Source: Allium sativum (lineage: Eukaryota > Streptophyta > Magnoliopsida > Asparagales > Amaryllidaceae). From it: a DNA stretch of 64,000 bases. Below the pieces are notes generated by a model. That model saw nothing but the letters and a program-made list of their open reading frames with translations. It made no database searches and was not told the origin of the DNA. Both the position numbers and the translations under genes were made by a program. The number at the start of each line of letters is the position of its first letter. The first letter of the stretch is position 1. The stretch is taken from assembly GCA_030737875.1 (NCBI GenBank), contig CM060912.1:884763199-884827198 (forward strand), in the 5' to 3' direction. Below are positions 33,633-44,500 of this stretch, piece after piece.

Positions 33633-34387
33633 ACTACCCTATGCTCACAATCGAGAATGGCTCCATAACTGGACAACCAATCCATGCCCAAAATCAACCC
33701 GTGTCCCATAAACTCGAGAACATAAGCTTTACACAAGAATTTTATGCTCAAGATAGAGATTTTCATACAAATCACAGATAGATGGGCGGAACCCCCAATC
33801 GGATTTGAAATACTAACGGGATTTTCAACTAGACTAGTACTTAGGTGCAAACTTTCAACAAGATCAGAAATAAAACTATGCGATGCGCCAGAATCAAATA
33901 ATGTACGAACAGGGAAATCAGAAATGTAAACATGACTTTCTATAGAAACACTACCTCGATCAAAAGCTGGAAGAGCGAGGAGTGCCTGCAACTGCACTCC
34001 AGAGGGCCCTGCTCGCTGAGTTTGCCTTTGCCCTTGTCCTCGCTTTTCCGAGCAATCCTTGCTGTAGTGTCCAGACTCTCCACAATGAAAGCACACGCCC
34101 AGCTTCCTCTTCTTCTTCTTACAGTCTTTGGCTATGTGCCCAGTGATCCTACAGAAGTTGCACTTTCTTGTCTCTCTTGCCTTGTTGTTGTTGTTTCCCT
34201 TGTTTCCCTTCTTGTTGTTCTTGTCTCCCTTCTCGGAATCTTCCTTCTTGCCTTGAGACTTATTCAACTTGACTTCCTTCTTACCACTCTTATCTTCCTC
34301 TTGAAGCAGGGCCATATTTACCAAACTCTCGAAGGTCGCACCCATGAGCATGTGAGACATGGCCAAACCGTGCAATGGCTCGTTCAA
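33629..34387 (-). pseudogene. gag-pol: Gag C-terminus, zinc knuckles and protease (unit 1)
   Basis: A 252-codon frame. It covers the end of the gag core, a lysine/asparagine-rich linker, two CCHC knuckles (C76/C79/H84/C89 and C99/C102/H107/C112) and a retropepsin with D-S-G-A at residue 165 and the LILGMDWL motif near the end. It is separated from upstream gag by an in-frame stop at 34412-34414 and from RT by a 2-bp insertion at about 33632 that is absent from unit 2. The pieces are individually well kept, so decay is recent. Confidence 0.9.
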
Positions 34388-34414
34388 TCCTAGAGCAAAG
34401 TGTAGGGCCTTCTT

Positions 34415-34987
34415 CTAAGCTGTGTTAACCAAGTCTAGACCGAACCGAGCAAGTTGATTAAACTTATTCACGTATTCTCTAACGGTCATGTCCCCTTGCT
34501 TCAGTAATAGGAACCTCTCCATCGGAAGGTTCTCTTCTGTTGATGATAGAAACCTCAGTCTAAACCTTCTCCTAAACTCATCCCAAGTCGGAATTGGCCT
34601 AGTAGTGGTGGCGACTACCCACCAATATGCCGCTTCCCCTTTCAACAGCCATACCGCTAACAGAACTTTCCTACGGTCTTCTATATCAAAGATAGCAAAG
34701 AGATCTTCAGTTTCCTTTAACCAATTTCTTGCCTCAACAAAAGTCTCCGTCCCAATAAAGTTCTTACCATCCATCGCCTTAAAGTCCTTGCAAATCTTCG
34801 CGAAATCCGCTTGTGGGTGCTGAGGAGGAGGAGGAGGAACCTCAGCTACAGGAGGAAGAGGAATGTTAGCCACGGGGGGAGGAGGAGGTATGTCCGCGGG
34901 GCCGGCTTCAGTCGCCCTTGCCTCCATGTACCTTCTAAACCAAATAGGTACTGATACACCCTCCAGAATGGCAAAATTATCGGCCAT
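34415..34987 (-). pseudogene. gag: Gag N-terminal part (unit 1)
   Basis: 190 codons from the ATG at 34985-34987: WFRRYMEAR motif, proline-rich spacer with PPPPP runs (about residues 33-57), then the capsid-like core with KICKDF, WLLKGEAAYWW, FRRRFRLRFLSS and REYVNKFNQLARFGLDLVN. An in-frame stop at 34412-34414 ends it; unit 2 reads through. The ATG is chosen by alignment with E1 and unit 2 and sits about 195 bp from the LTR. Confidence 0.92.
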
Positions 34988-35168
34988 ACTGAAACGAAGA
35001 AAAAGATAGATTCAGAACGAGGCAACAAAGGATAGTGCTAATGGCTTTTGGGGAATAGCCTTTTAAAATAAACTAGACTTTTCATGGAAAATACTTAATT
35101 GGTTTTGAAAATAGTTTTTCAAAAGGTAAGTTTTTTAAAACCTTTTGCTCAAATCTTGTAAACCTTAT

Positions 35169-35180
35169 GCTCTGATACCA
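35169..35180 (-). other. Primer binding site, initiator-Met tRNA (array A unit 1)
   Basis: TGGTATCAGAGC on the minus strand, two bases from the middle LTR at 35183. Confidence 0.93.
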
Positions 35181-35182
35181 AA

Positions 35183-35710
35183 TGTAACACCCCACCTCCG
35201 CCAGGGTCGCTCTAAGCAAGTACACTGGCTTTGGAGGGGTGTTGGACAAGGTAAACATGCATGGAGATATCACAAGACAAAACATATAAGTAAAACAGAG
35301 TAAATAAAGCAGCAGATAAAACTACTATTTCAAAACCATAGTCAAGTTACATCAAAGTACTTAGTCATTATTTCCCAACTACTACAAGTCTAGTAACATA
35401 AACTGAAAACTGGAAATAACATAAAGTAAACTATCCCCAAAGTGAACGTGGTAAAGCCATAGCGAGCTCAAGTCCAAACCGTACATGAGCTATCCAGAAA
35501 GCAAGCTAAAGATCCAAGCTAGGTGCTAGTGTTCCCACCCTGAGAACCTGGGGGGGACGGAAGAAAAGAGGCGAAAGAAAACGGGTCAGTCAAAAAGACT
35601 GGTAAGTCCTACCTACTATTAGTATAAAAACTAATAAAGTTAACTGGACATGTAAAACAGAGATGAAACATAAGATGATAACTGGCATGGTGAAAAGTTA
35701 ACAAGAGTGG
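35183..35710 (-). mobile_element. Array A middle LTR, left part
   Basis: The first 528 bp of the LTR shared by units 1 and 2. It stops at AGTGG where element B is inserted and resumes at 47548. LTRs 1 and 3 read through this site uninterrupted. Confidence 0.93.
35706..35710. repeat. Target-site duplication, left (element B)
   Basis: AGTGG, repeated at 47543-47547. Empty sites in LTR 1 (about 28695) and LTR 3 (about 54573) contain AGTGG once. Confidence 0.92.
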
Positions 35711-36546
35711 TGTAACAACCCGAAAATTTGGGCCAGTTTAAAATTTTTATTTTGGCAATTTTAGCGAATTTTGAACATTTAAAATAGATTATTTTAAACA
35801 ATATCAACAAGAAATTTATTTTGAATATAATTCGATCGTATATATTTATATACGTCGTCATTAGAATATAAATAATTATATATAAATATAAATAGAATTG
35901 AAAATGGCGTGGTAGTTCGATAATTCGATTTCAAACTTCAATTGGATGTACCGGGTGCAAAACAAATCGGATTTTAGTGAAACCAAAAACATTAGGATCT
36001 AATTGATAATATCTTTCCAACGAATCCGAAAAATCGAAATTTCATAGCGGGGATCAAAAGATATGTCCAGTTGAAAATTCTGAATAGTCGCTATGGAATT
36101 TCGGCCCTTAAAAATAGCAATTTTGCAAACGACCTCGGATTTCGGCGAAACCACTTTTGTTGGATCCGACCATTTTTCCAGTTTCAGTTGATTTTAACCG
36201 ACTGGAAATTGGCCATTTTTCCAACGGTCTCAGAATTCGACGAAACTAGTTTTTGTTAGGACCGTATCGTCAATACGAAGTTAGAAAATATTTTTTGGGA
36301 ATTTTTAGAGTTCGTATGTGGCCCCGGTAATTTAAAATGTGCGTTCAAATTCAATTTAAATTGATTTATATTTAAATTTTAACGAAAACTGATTCAAACA
36401 GTCGAATTGGCTTGCGATACATGACCCATTGTGTTCGGAATGGGGGTAATTTACTAGGGACAACAGTCGTTGGGTTTGAATTGGAGTTCGTGTCAACACA
36501 CGGATATTTTTGGAATTAAATGGATTTAAATATAAAATAATTTTTT

Positions 36547-36555
36547 TATAAAAAG
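36547..36555 (+). promoter_or_regulatory. TATA box, element B 5' LTR
   Basis: TATAAAAAG about 0.84 kb into the LTR, followed by AACCCTAATCC and a G-rich leader; copy at 42501-42509 in the 3' LTR. Confidence 0.55.
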
Positions 36556-37989
36556 GATGGGCCAACCCTCAAAAACCCTAATCCATTAACTAGCCGCCGC
36601 CAAATCCGAACGAAGGGCTGAAATCGCTCCAGATTTCTCCTCTAAATTTCTCCGAACCCATTCAGTAATAATCAAAACTTATTAAATGAAAATATAGAGC
36701 AAGGCGTGGTCTTCGATTTGATAGGGTTTTGATGGGTTTTTATACACCACGGTGGCCGGTTTTTGGGTTCAACGGCGTTGTCTTTGGGGTCGTTTCTGGC
36801 ATCGGAGGAGCCACCGAGCGTGGCATAGGCAAGGGCATGGGAAGGCGTGCTGATGGCGACCGGAGTGGTGGTGCTCGATCAGTTCCAGGTGGCTCCGTTC
36901 GTCGTGCGTGAGGGAGGAAGGGAGATCGACATTGGGATCGCTGATTCCAGAGTGAACGACAGGGGAAGAAGATAATTAGGGAAAGGGTTTAACTAATTAG
37001 GTAATTAATTATCATTAGTCAATTTAATTATGTGGTTAAATTTTAAATGCTTGTATCTTACTCAAATTCAATCAGAATTAGACGAAATCAAATGCGTTGG
37101 AATCCTCATGAAAAATTCTACACACGGAAATCAGTTTAGACAAGGATGGAGCAAAGTAGAAAATGAAGGAAATTCAGATCTGAACCGTAATAAAATAGAA
37201 AGTCAAACCGATCAATGTGAGAACTTCTCACTCTTCAATTTCTTTTTCTAGTCATATATATATACTAGGATGCAGATGGTGCTTAGTAGCACCCGACACA
37301 ATCGTCCACAGACCATGGACTTGTTTGTTTGATTGCAAAAATTAGTTAGATTATTTGATTGAAATTTGAATTGTTTGGTGAAATGAATGGACTTGATTTA
37401 TGTGTGAATGGCGTGGGCCTTCACTAGACCGGGGATAAGGCTAGGCCTCGTCCCGTTTCTAGTATCGTTTTGTTATGCCGCCGAAATTTTCTAAAATAAG
37501 TTAGAAATATAGAGAAATCGTTTTATTTAATAAATGAACTGAATAGAAATTCATATGTTGAAATAAAATGTTTTATCGTTAAAAATATAATTTTTAACGT
37601 GAAAGTGAATAAATAAATATTTATAAACAAATCGACCGATTTGTTTATATACACTGATTTGACTGACATTGATTGGGTCGATAAATTTTACACATCGCCT
37701 AACTGCACAACTAAAATCTGTGTTTGATTGGTTGAAACCCCACACGGGTATTGGGATAAAATACGGTATACACTAATCCCAATAATTAGTTGTATGTCGA
37801 TCGATTGATTGACAGACTGTTATAAGCGTTAGATATCTATATTTGATGCTTATACAGTGTAGTGCACTTTGGAAGATGGTTGATTATTTATCGTTGCTGT
37901 TATATACATTTGTTGTATGGAATCCATATAATTATCTTTATATGGTAATTGATTGGGCCTCATTCCAATCGGAAAAACAAAGAGTATTA

Positions 37990-38262
37990 TAAAATAAAGG
38001 TTCATGTGTTGACAGTACTCATCCGTTGAGATTAGTCATGTGTTGAACGAAATATTTTAATAATAAAATTTACATCTTTATCAATATAAAATAAAGGTTC
38101 ATGTGTTGACAGTACTCATCCGTTGAGATTATTCATGTGTTGAACGAAATATTTTAATAATAAAATTTACATCTTTATCAATATAAAATAAAGGTTCATG
38201 TGTTGACAGTACTCATCCGTTGAGATTAGTCATGTGTTGAACGAAATATTTTAATAATAGAA
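37990..38262 (+). repeat. 97-bp tandem triplicate (LTR B)
   Basis: AAAGGTTCATGTGTTGACAG... recurs with an exact 97-bp period (TTCATG at 38001, 38098, 38195), the third unit incomplete. Copies are almost identical. The 3' LTR has the same three units at about 43936-44210. Confidence 0.93.
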
Positions 38263-38730
38263 ATATTTGAAATAGAAATATTTGAAAAGGAAATATTTGA
38301 AAAAGAAATATTTGAAATAGAATATTTGAAAATAGAAATATATGAAGCCGTGTTGATTAGATTGACGCCATTTTGACATGAACGATATTTATATCGATTG
38401 TATTCATTTTAAAATGAATATTGAAAAGTGATTTCGAAATCGAATATTTTGAAATGAAATTTGAATTGAATTGAATAGAAAACGAATTCGAATTGAATGA
38501 AATAGAAAACGAATTCGAACTGAATTGAATAGAAAACGAATTTGAATTGAATAGAAAACGAATTTGAATTGAATAGAAAACGAATTCGAATTTGAATTGA
38601 ATAGAAAACGAATTCGAATTTGAATTGAATAGAAAATGAATTCGAATTGAATTGAATATAAAACGAATCTGAATTGAATTGAATTAAATTGAAAACGAAT
38701 TGAAATAGAATTGAAATCAATTTGAATTGA
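38255..38730 (+). repeat. AT-rich minisatellite (LTR B, 5' copy)
   Basis: First AAATATTTGAAA units, then GAATTCGAATTGAATAGAAAAC-like units of about 20-36 bp. The cores AAATATTT and GAATTC are self-complementary. The minus-strand reading gives a repetitive F-N-S-I-Q peptide, which is a repeat artefact. The 3' copy is 44205-44670, one unit shorter. Confidence 0.88.
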
Positions 38731-39355
38731 AATCAAATAGAAGTGAATGTAGAAAGAATTTATAAGGGAAAATTCAATTTTGATTTGAATTTGAAATAAA
38801 GGTTGAAATTGTTTTTGAAACAAATTTGAAATGATTTATAAAATTCATTTTAAAAAGGAAATCGACAAAATATATATAATATATATTATATATATAATGG
38901 CCTGAATAGAACGGGCAGCGCCGCGACAGTTCGTGAATTTCGACCATTTATTTCAAATGGACATTACAGGAGATCCGACCGATGGATTCTCCTAAAACCG
39001 GAACCGTTGGGTTCTTATCGAAAAGAGCTTTCTAACGAATATTAAAAATTTGAAATCTAATGGATGGACTTGGAGATACGTCCAAATCAAATTCGAAAAA
39101 GGTCGCTGTAAGTGCAGTTCGATGGCCGTTGATGGAAATCGACTATACGGGCCTTGATAAAATTATCAAAAATAGTAATAATTAGTGTAAAATCATAAGA
39201 ACTGATTTAGGAAAAATTGGGATGAAAAACTCCATATTTGAAAAGATAAAAATAGATTTTTATCGAAATGAACTAGTTTTGAACTGAAATTAAAACCCAT
39301 TTATTTTTAAATAAATAAATTTGATTTGAAATGGGTTTAAATAGAATTGATTCAT

Positions 39356-39469
39356 GGGTTTGTCATGAACTGTGTTTTAAATAACACTAGTTCTTTAACC
39401 CGATAATAAATAGAATGTGATTTGGGTTTATCGTGAATGGTGTTTTAAATGACACTAGTTCTTTAACCC
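39356..39469 (+). other. Hairpin H3, two copies (LTR B)
   Basis: Copy 1: outer GGGTT (39356-39360) / AACCC (39397-39401), inner AACTGTGTT / AACACTAGTT. Copy 2: outer GGGTT (39424-39428) / AACCC (39465-39469), inner GGTGTT / GACACT. Same pair in the 3' LTR at 45286-45399. Confidence 0.6.
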
Positions 39470-40694
39470 AGTAAAAAGAGTTTTAATGTATCTTCAATTA
39501 AATGTGGATTGATAATTTAAATTATCAACTTTAGAAAATGAGCGAGAATAGAGTATCACCAGTTTTGCTCCAAAGCGATAGTTAAATCTTTAATCAGATT
39601 TGAACGTGAAATGGTAATTAATTTTACCGATAACACTGTGGTGTTAAATATGGAGTATTACCAGTTTTGCTTCATGGAATGAATAGGTTGGGATTGGGAA
39701 ATAAATTAAATAATTACTTCGGTATGGTTCGCTAATCTCAACTAGTTTGGAAAACCATAATTTGGTTTGAAATGACATCCAAAGGAAGATTAAAGGATAA
39801 ATTTTAAAGAATTTATCTTGGATAAAATTAATGGGAACCTTTCCCTAAGAATTGAAATTTAGAAACTAGCTGAAGGTTACTTAAGAAGAATGGTTTCCTG
39901 GATATTGGTCTGATGTTGGTTTCGGCCTTCGGGGTTAATATTTAGGGAATTGCTCTCTTACTGATTTACGGTTAGTAACTAATGAATTGGAATGAGGCGT
40001 ATGTTGTGTTTGAGTAACATTTATTTTTGATATACGCGGGTTGTTCGGAATGGCAGGGGTTATACCCATTTTGAATAACCGATTCGACGATATGTCGAAG
40101 ATGAAGACGGTGGTTGAAGACCGGAAGTCTCAACATCGTTTGGATAATTACTAACGATCCTGATTGGGCTGTACACCCAAGAGGATGGAAATAGTTGGTG
40201 GTCGTCCAGACGTACTTGGAGCTGGATGGATATGCGAGGAAAGTGCCTCCGGTTTCGTTCAGACCCAGAACGAACTTGTAAATGGATGGTGTTGTCTGAC
40301 ATTGTATTCCTTTATATTGTATTCGTTGATCTCTGCTAAATATATATCTGTTTGGCGGCGGGGAATTTATTCTCTTGCTTAACGCCCTTCTTTGAGACAT
40401 ACGAGCTCAGAGGTTATATATTGGCAGAAATCAGTGGTACGATATGGATTGATAGTGTGGCATGCTGAGATGCAATGATCCAGACTTTTGTTGAAAAGCA
40501 AAGTTTGGTGGATGATGATCAAAGCGCAGCTGATATAGCATGGCTTTGTGTATAGCGTTGATTCGCGAGCCTCACATCCCGGTATGGTGGTAAACTGATG
40601 GTTTGATCAGTATGCTTTTTAGTGGATGGGCACCTTAGTGGTGTCGTGGATTCGGTCGACCGAGATGAGCTTAGTGCTCAGGGATATATAGAGT

Positions 40695-40802
40695 AAGCGG
40701 TGTTTTCTCTCGCTGGGACGTAAGCCGCGGTGATACTCTGGTCCCAAATGTGCGGATGTGCTGACGGTGTTTTCTCTCGCTGGGACGTAAGCCGTGGTGA
40801 AT
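40695..40802 (+). repeat. Direct repeat GGTGTTTTCTCTCGCTGGGA (LTR B)
   Basis: A 36-bp sequence through ACGTAAGCCG(C/T)GGTGA occurs twice, 72 bp apart; both copies also in the 3' LTR (about 46631-46738). Confidence 0.9.
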
Positions 40803-41019
40803 TGCATTACGCGATCGATCTTTCAAATCAGGAGCCACCATGATGGAAATCCAATTTCCAATATGTGTATTGCGGTTTTAATTGTAGAACTAGTATGGCG
40901 ACATGATATATGGTACCCATGCCGTCTATGATTGATATTTATGATTGAAATTGTTTTGACACTATACACTTATTATAGTATCAAATGATTTGATTTTTAA
41001 AACGTACCAAGCATGTTTG

Positions 41020-41090
41020 GCTATTATAAGGGAAAACCCTATCCTCCGGCTGCGTTGCATTGTGTGATGGGACCTGGGTCTTATAATAGC
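41020..41090 (+). other. Hairpin H1 (LTR B)
   Basis: Perfect 11-bp arms GCTATTATAAG (41020-41030) / CTTATAATAGC (41080-41090). Loop with AAAACCCTATCCTC and GTTGCATTGTGTGATGGGAC. The 3' LTR repeats it at 46956-47026; C has it at 61958-62029 with two compensated base-pair changes. Confidence 0.72.
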
Positions 41091-41559
41091 TTCATTTTTA
41101 GAAAAGCATTGCGTTGTTTACTTATATGCACTGGTATTCTTGGGGGGAAACCCGTTCCGTGTTATACGGCGTGGTCCCTTGATTTACCTAACTTTGAAAT
41201 AAAGATTCACAACCGTTTTAGTTCTCACACCAGTCACATGGCTGACCTGGAGTTTATTGTTTTAACCTAAACTCCGGGTGCCCTTATTTTGACATGGGCA
41301 GCTAGTAGTTTTGGTTTTGCAGATTTATATTCACAGGATCTTGGTTTACAGCTGGAATGATATCCAGAAAGCTTTGTATCCGTATATCTCTTCTAGTTGT
41401 GTATTGTATTATTTTCCGCTGCGATGTATTTAAATGTAATTTAAATCTCTGATATTTCTGTGTAATATTCATTTATACTCTGTATATTCTTGTATTCTGG
41501 TGCATTGTTGTAATATACAATGAAATGTTCTTCTGTATGTGTTCTGTTGTGGCTTGTTC

Positions 41560-41594
41560 CTTTTCGGGGACGAAAAGTTTTAAGTGGGAGAGAT
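41560..41594 (+). other. Residual interior and polypurine tract (element B)
   Basis: CTTTTCGGGGACGAAAAG then AAGTGGGAGAGA (41582-41593) directly before the 3' LTR. It matches the end of C's interior (TTCCTTTTTGAGGACGAAAAG). The junction with the 5' LTR falls in a shared GTTC(C). Confidence 0.85.
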
Positions 41595-44500
41595 TGTAAC
41601 AACCCGAAAATTTGGGCCAGTTTAAAATTTTTATTTTGGCAATTTTAGCGAATTTTGAACATTTAAAATAGATTATTTTAAACAATATCAACGAGAAATT
41701 TATTTGAATATAATTCGATCGTATATATTTATATACGTCGTCGTTAGAATATAAATAATTATATATAAATATAAATAGAATTGAAAATGGTGCGATAGTT
41801 CGATAATTCGATTTCAAACTTCAATTGGATGTACCGGGTGCAAAACAAATCGGATTTTAGTGAAACCAAAAACATTAGGATCTAATTGATAATATCTTTC
41901 CAACGAATCCGAAAAATCGAAATTTCATAGCGGGGATCAAAAGATATTTCCAGTTGAAAATTCTGAATAGTCACTATGGAATTTCGGCCCTTAAAAATAG
42001 CAATTTTGCAAACGACCTCGGATTTCGACGAAACCACTTTTGTTGGATCCGGGATGTAAAGTTATTGCTAGATTCCAATTTTCATAATTTTTCGAATCAA
42101 TATGTGAGCGGGGCAAAGGAAAACGCATTTGACCAGTTTTAGTTGATTTTAATCGACTGGAAATTGGCCATTTTTCCAACGGTCTCATAATTCGATGAAA
42201 CTAGTTTTATTAGGACCGTATCGTCAATACGAAGTTATAAAATATTTTTTGGGAATTTTTAGAGTTCGTATGTGGCCCCGGTAATTTAAAATGTTCGTTC
42301 AAATTCAATTTAAATTGATTTATATTTAAATTTTAACGAAAACTGATTCAAACAGTCGAATTGGCTTACCATACATATCCCATTATGTTCGGGATGGGGG
42401 CAATTTATTAGGGACGACAGTCGTTGGGTTTGAATTGGAGTTCGTGTCAACACACGGATATTTTTGGAATTAAATGGATTTAAATATAAAATAATTTTTT
42501 TATAAAAAGGATGGGCCAACCCTCAAAAACCCTAATCCATTAACTAGCCGCCGCCAAGTCCGAACGAAGGGCTGAAATCGCTCCAGATTTCTCCTCTAAA
42601 TTTCTCCGAACCCATTCAGTAATAATCAAAACTTATTAAATGAAAATATAGAGCAAGGCGTGGTCTTCGATTTGATAGGGTTTTGATGGGTTTTTATACA
42701 CCACGGTAGCCGGTTTTTGGGTTCAACGACGTTGTCTTTGGGGTCATTTCTGGCATCGGAGGAGCCAACGAGCGTGGCATAGGCAAGGGCGTGGGAAGGC
42801 GTGCTGATGGCGACCGGAGTGGTGGTGCTCGATCAGTTCCAGGTGGCTCCGTTCGTCGTGCGTGAGGGAGGAAGGGAGATCGACATTGGGTTCGCTGATT
42901 CCAGAGTGAACGACAGGAAAAGAAGATAATTAGGGAAAGGGTTTAACCAATTAGGTAATTAATTATCATTAGTTAATTTAATTATGTGGTTAAATTTTAA
43001 ATGCTTGTATCTTACTCAAATTCAATCAGAATTAAACGAAATCAAATGCGTTGGAATCCTCATGAAAAATTCTACGCACGGAAATCAGTTCAGACAAGGA
43101 TGGAGCAAAGTAGAAAATGAAGGAAATTCAGATCTGAACCGTAATAAAATAGAAAGTCAAACCGATCAATGTGAGAACTTCTCACTCTTCAATTTCTTTT
43201 CTAGTCATATATATATACTAGGATGCAGACGGTGCTTAGTAGCACCCGACACAATCGTCCACAGACCATGGACTTGTTTGTTTGATTGCAAAAATTAGTT
43301 AGATTATTTGATTGAAATTTGAATTGTTTGGTGAAATGAATGGACTTGATTTATGTGTGAATGGCGTGGGCCTTCACTAGACCGGGGATAAGGCTAGGCC
43401 TCGTCCCGTTTCTAGTATCGTGCCGTTATGCCGCCGAAATTTTCTAAAATAAGTTAGAAATATAGAGAAATCATTTTATTTAATAAATGAATGGAATAGA
43501 AATTCATATGTTGAAATAAAATGTTTTATCGTTTAAAATATAATTTTTAACGTGAAAGTGAATAAATAAATATTTATAAACAAATCGACCGATTTGTTTA
43601 TATACACTGATTTGACTGACATTGATTGGGTCGATAAATTTTACACATCGCCCAACTGCACAACTAAAATCTGTGTTTGATTGGTTGAAACCCCACACGG
43701 GTATTGGGATAAAATATGATATACACGAATCCCAATAATTAGTTGTATGTCGATCGATTGATTGACAGACTGTTATAAGCGTTAGATATCTATATTTGAT
43801 GCTTATACAGTGTAGTGCACTTTGGATGATGGTTGATTATTTATCGTTGTTGTTATATACATTTGTTATATGGAATCCATATAATTAACTTTATATGGTA
43901 ATTGATTGGGCCTCATTCCAATCGGAAAAACAAAGAATATTATAAAATAAAGGTTCATGTGTTGACAGTACTCATCCGTTGAGATTAGTCATGTGTTGAA
44001 CGAAATATTTTAATAATAAAATTTACATCTTTATCAATATAAAATAAAGGTTCATGTGTTGACAGTACTCATCCGTTGAGATTAGTCATGTGTTGAACGA
44101 AATATTTTAATAATAAAATTTACATCTTTATCAATATAAAATAAAGGTTCATGTGTTGACAGTACTCATCCGTTGAGATTAGTCATGTGTTGAACGAAAT
44201 ATTTTAATAATAGAAATATTTGAAATAGAAATATTTGAAAAGGAAATATTTGAAAAAGAAATATTTGAAATAGAATATTTGAAAATAGAAATATATGAAG
44301 CCGTGTTGATTAGATTGACGCCATTTTGACGTGAACGATATTTATATCGATTTTATTCATTTTAAAATGAATATTGAAAAGTGATTTCGAAATCGAATAT
44401 TTCGAAATGAAATTTGAATTGAATTGAATAGAAAACGAATTCGAGTTGAATTAAATAGAAAACGAATTCGAACTGAATTGAATAGAAAACGAATTTGAAT

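Larger units (their letters stand above)
35711..41559 (+). mobile_element. 5' LTR of element B, 3' end missing
   Basis: 5.85 kb. Modules: early box (35903-36110), repeated TTTTTCCAACGG/GAATTCGACGAAAC units (36100-36260), TATA box (36547), G-rich stretch (36590-36990), 97-bp triplicate (37990-38262), hairpin-type minisatellite (38255-38730), a second early box (38920-39130), H3 hairpins (39356-39469), H1 and H2 hairpins. Relative to the 3' LTR it lacks about 75 bp near 36168 and carries an extra minisatellite unit. A minus-strand frame at 39972-40400 (142 codons) is discussed under findings. Confidence 0.9.

Noticed and set aside
38404..38823. Minus-strand frames of 103-139 codons rich in F, N, S, I, Q
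   Set aside because: They are readings of the GAATTGAATAGAAAACGAATTC-type minisatellite; the peptide is the repeat translated, and the same occurs at 44362-44754 and 18862-19246.
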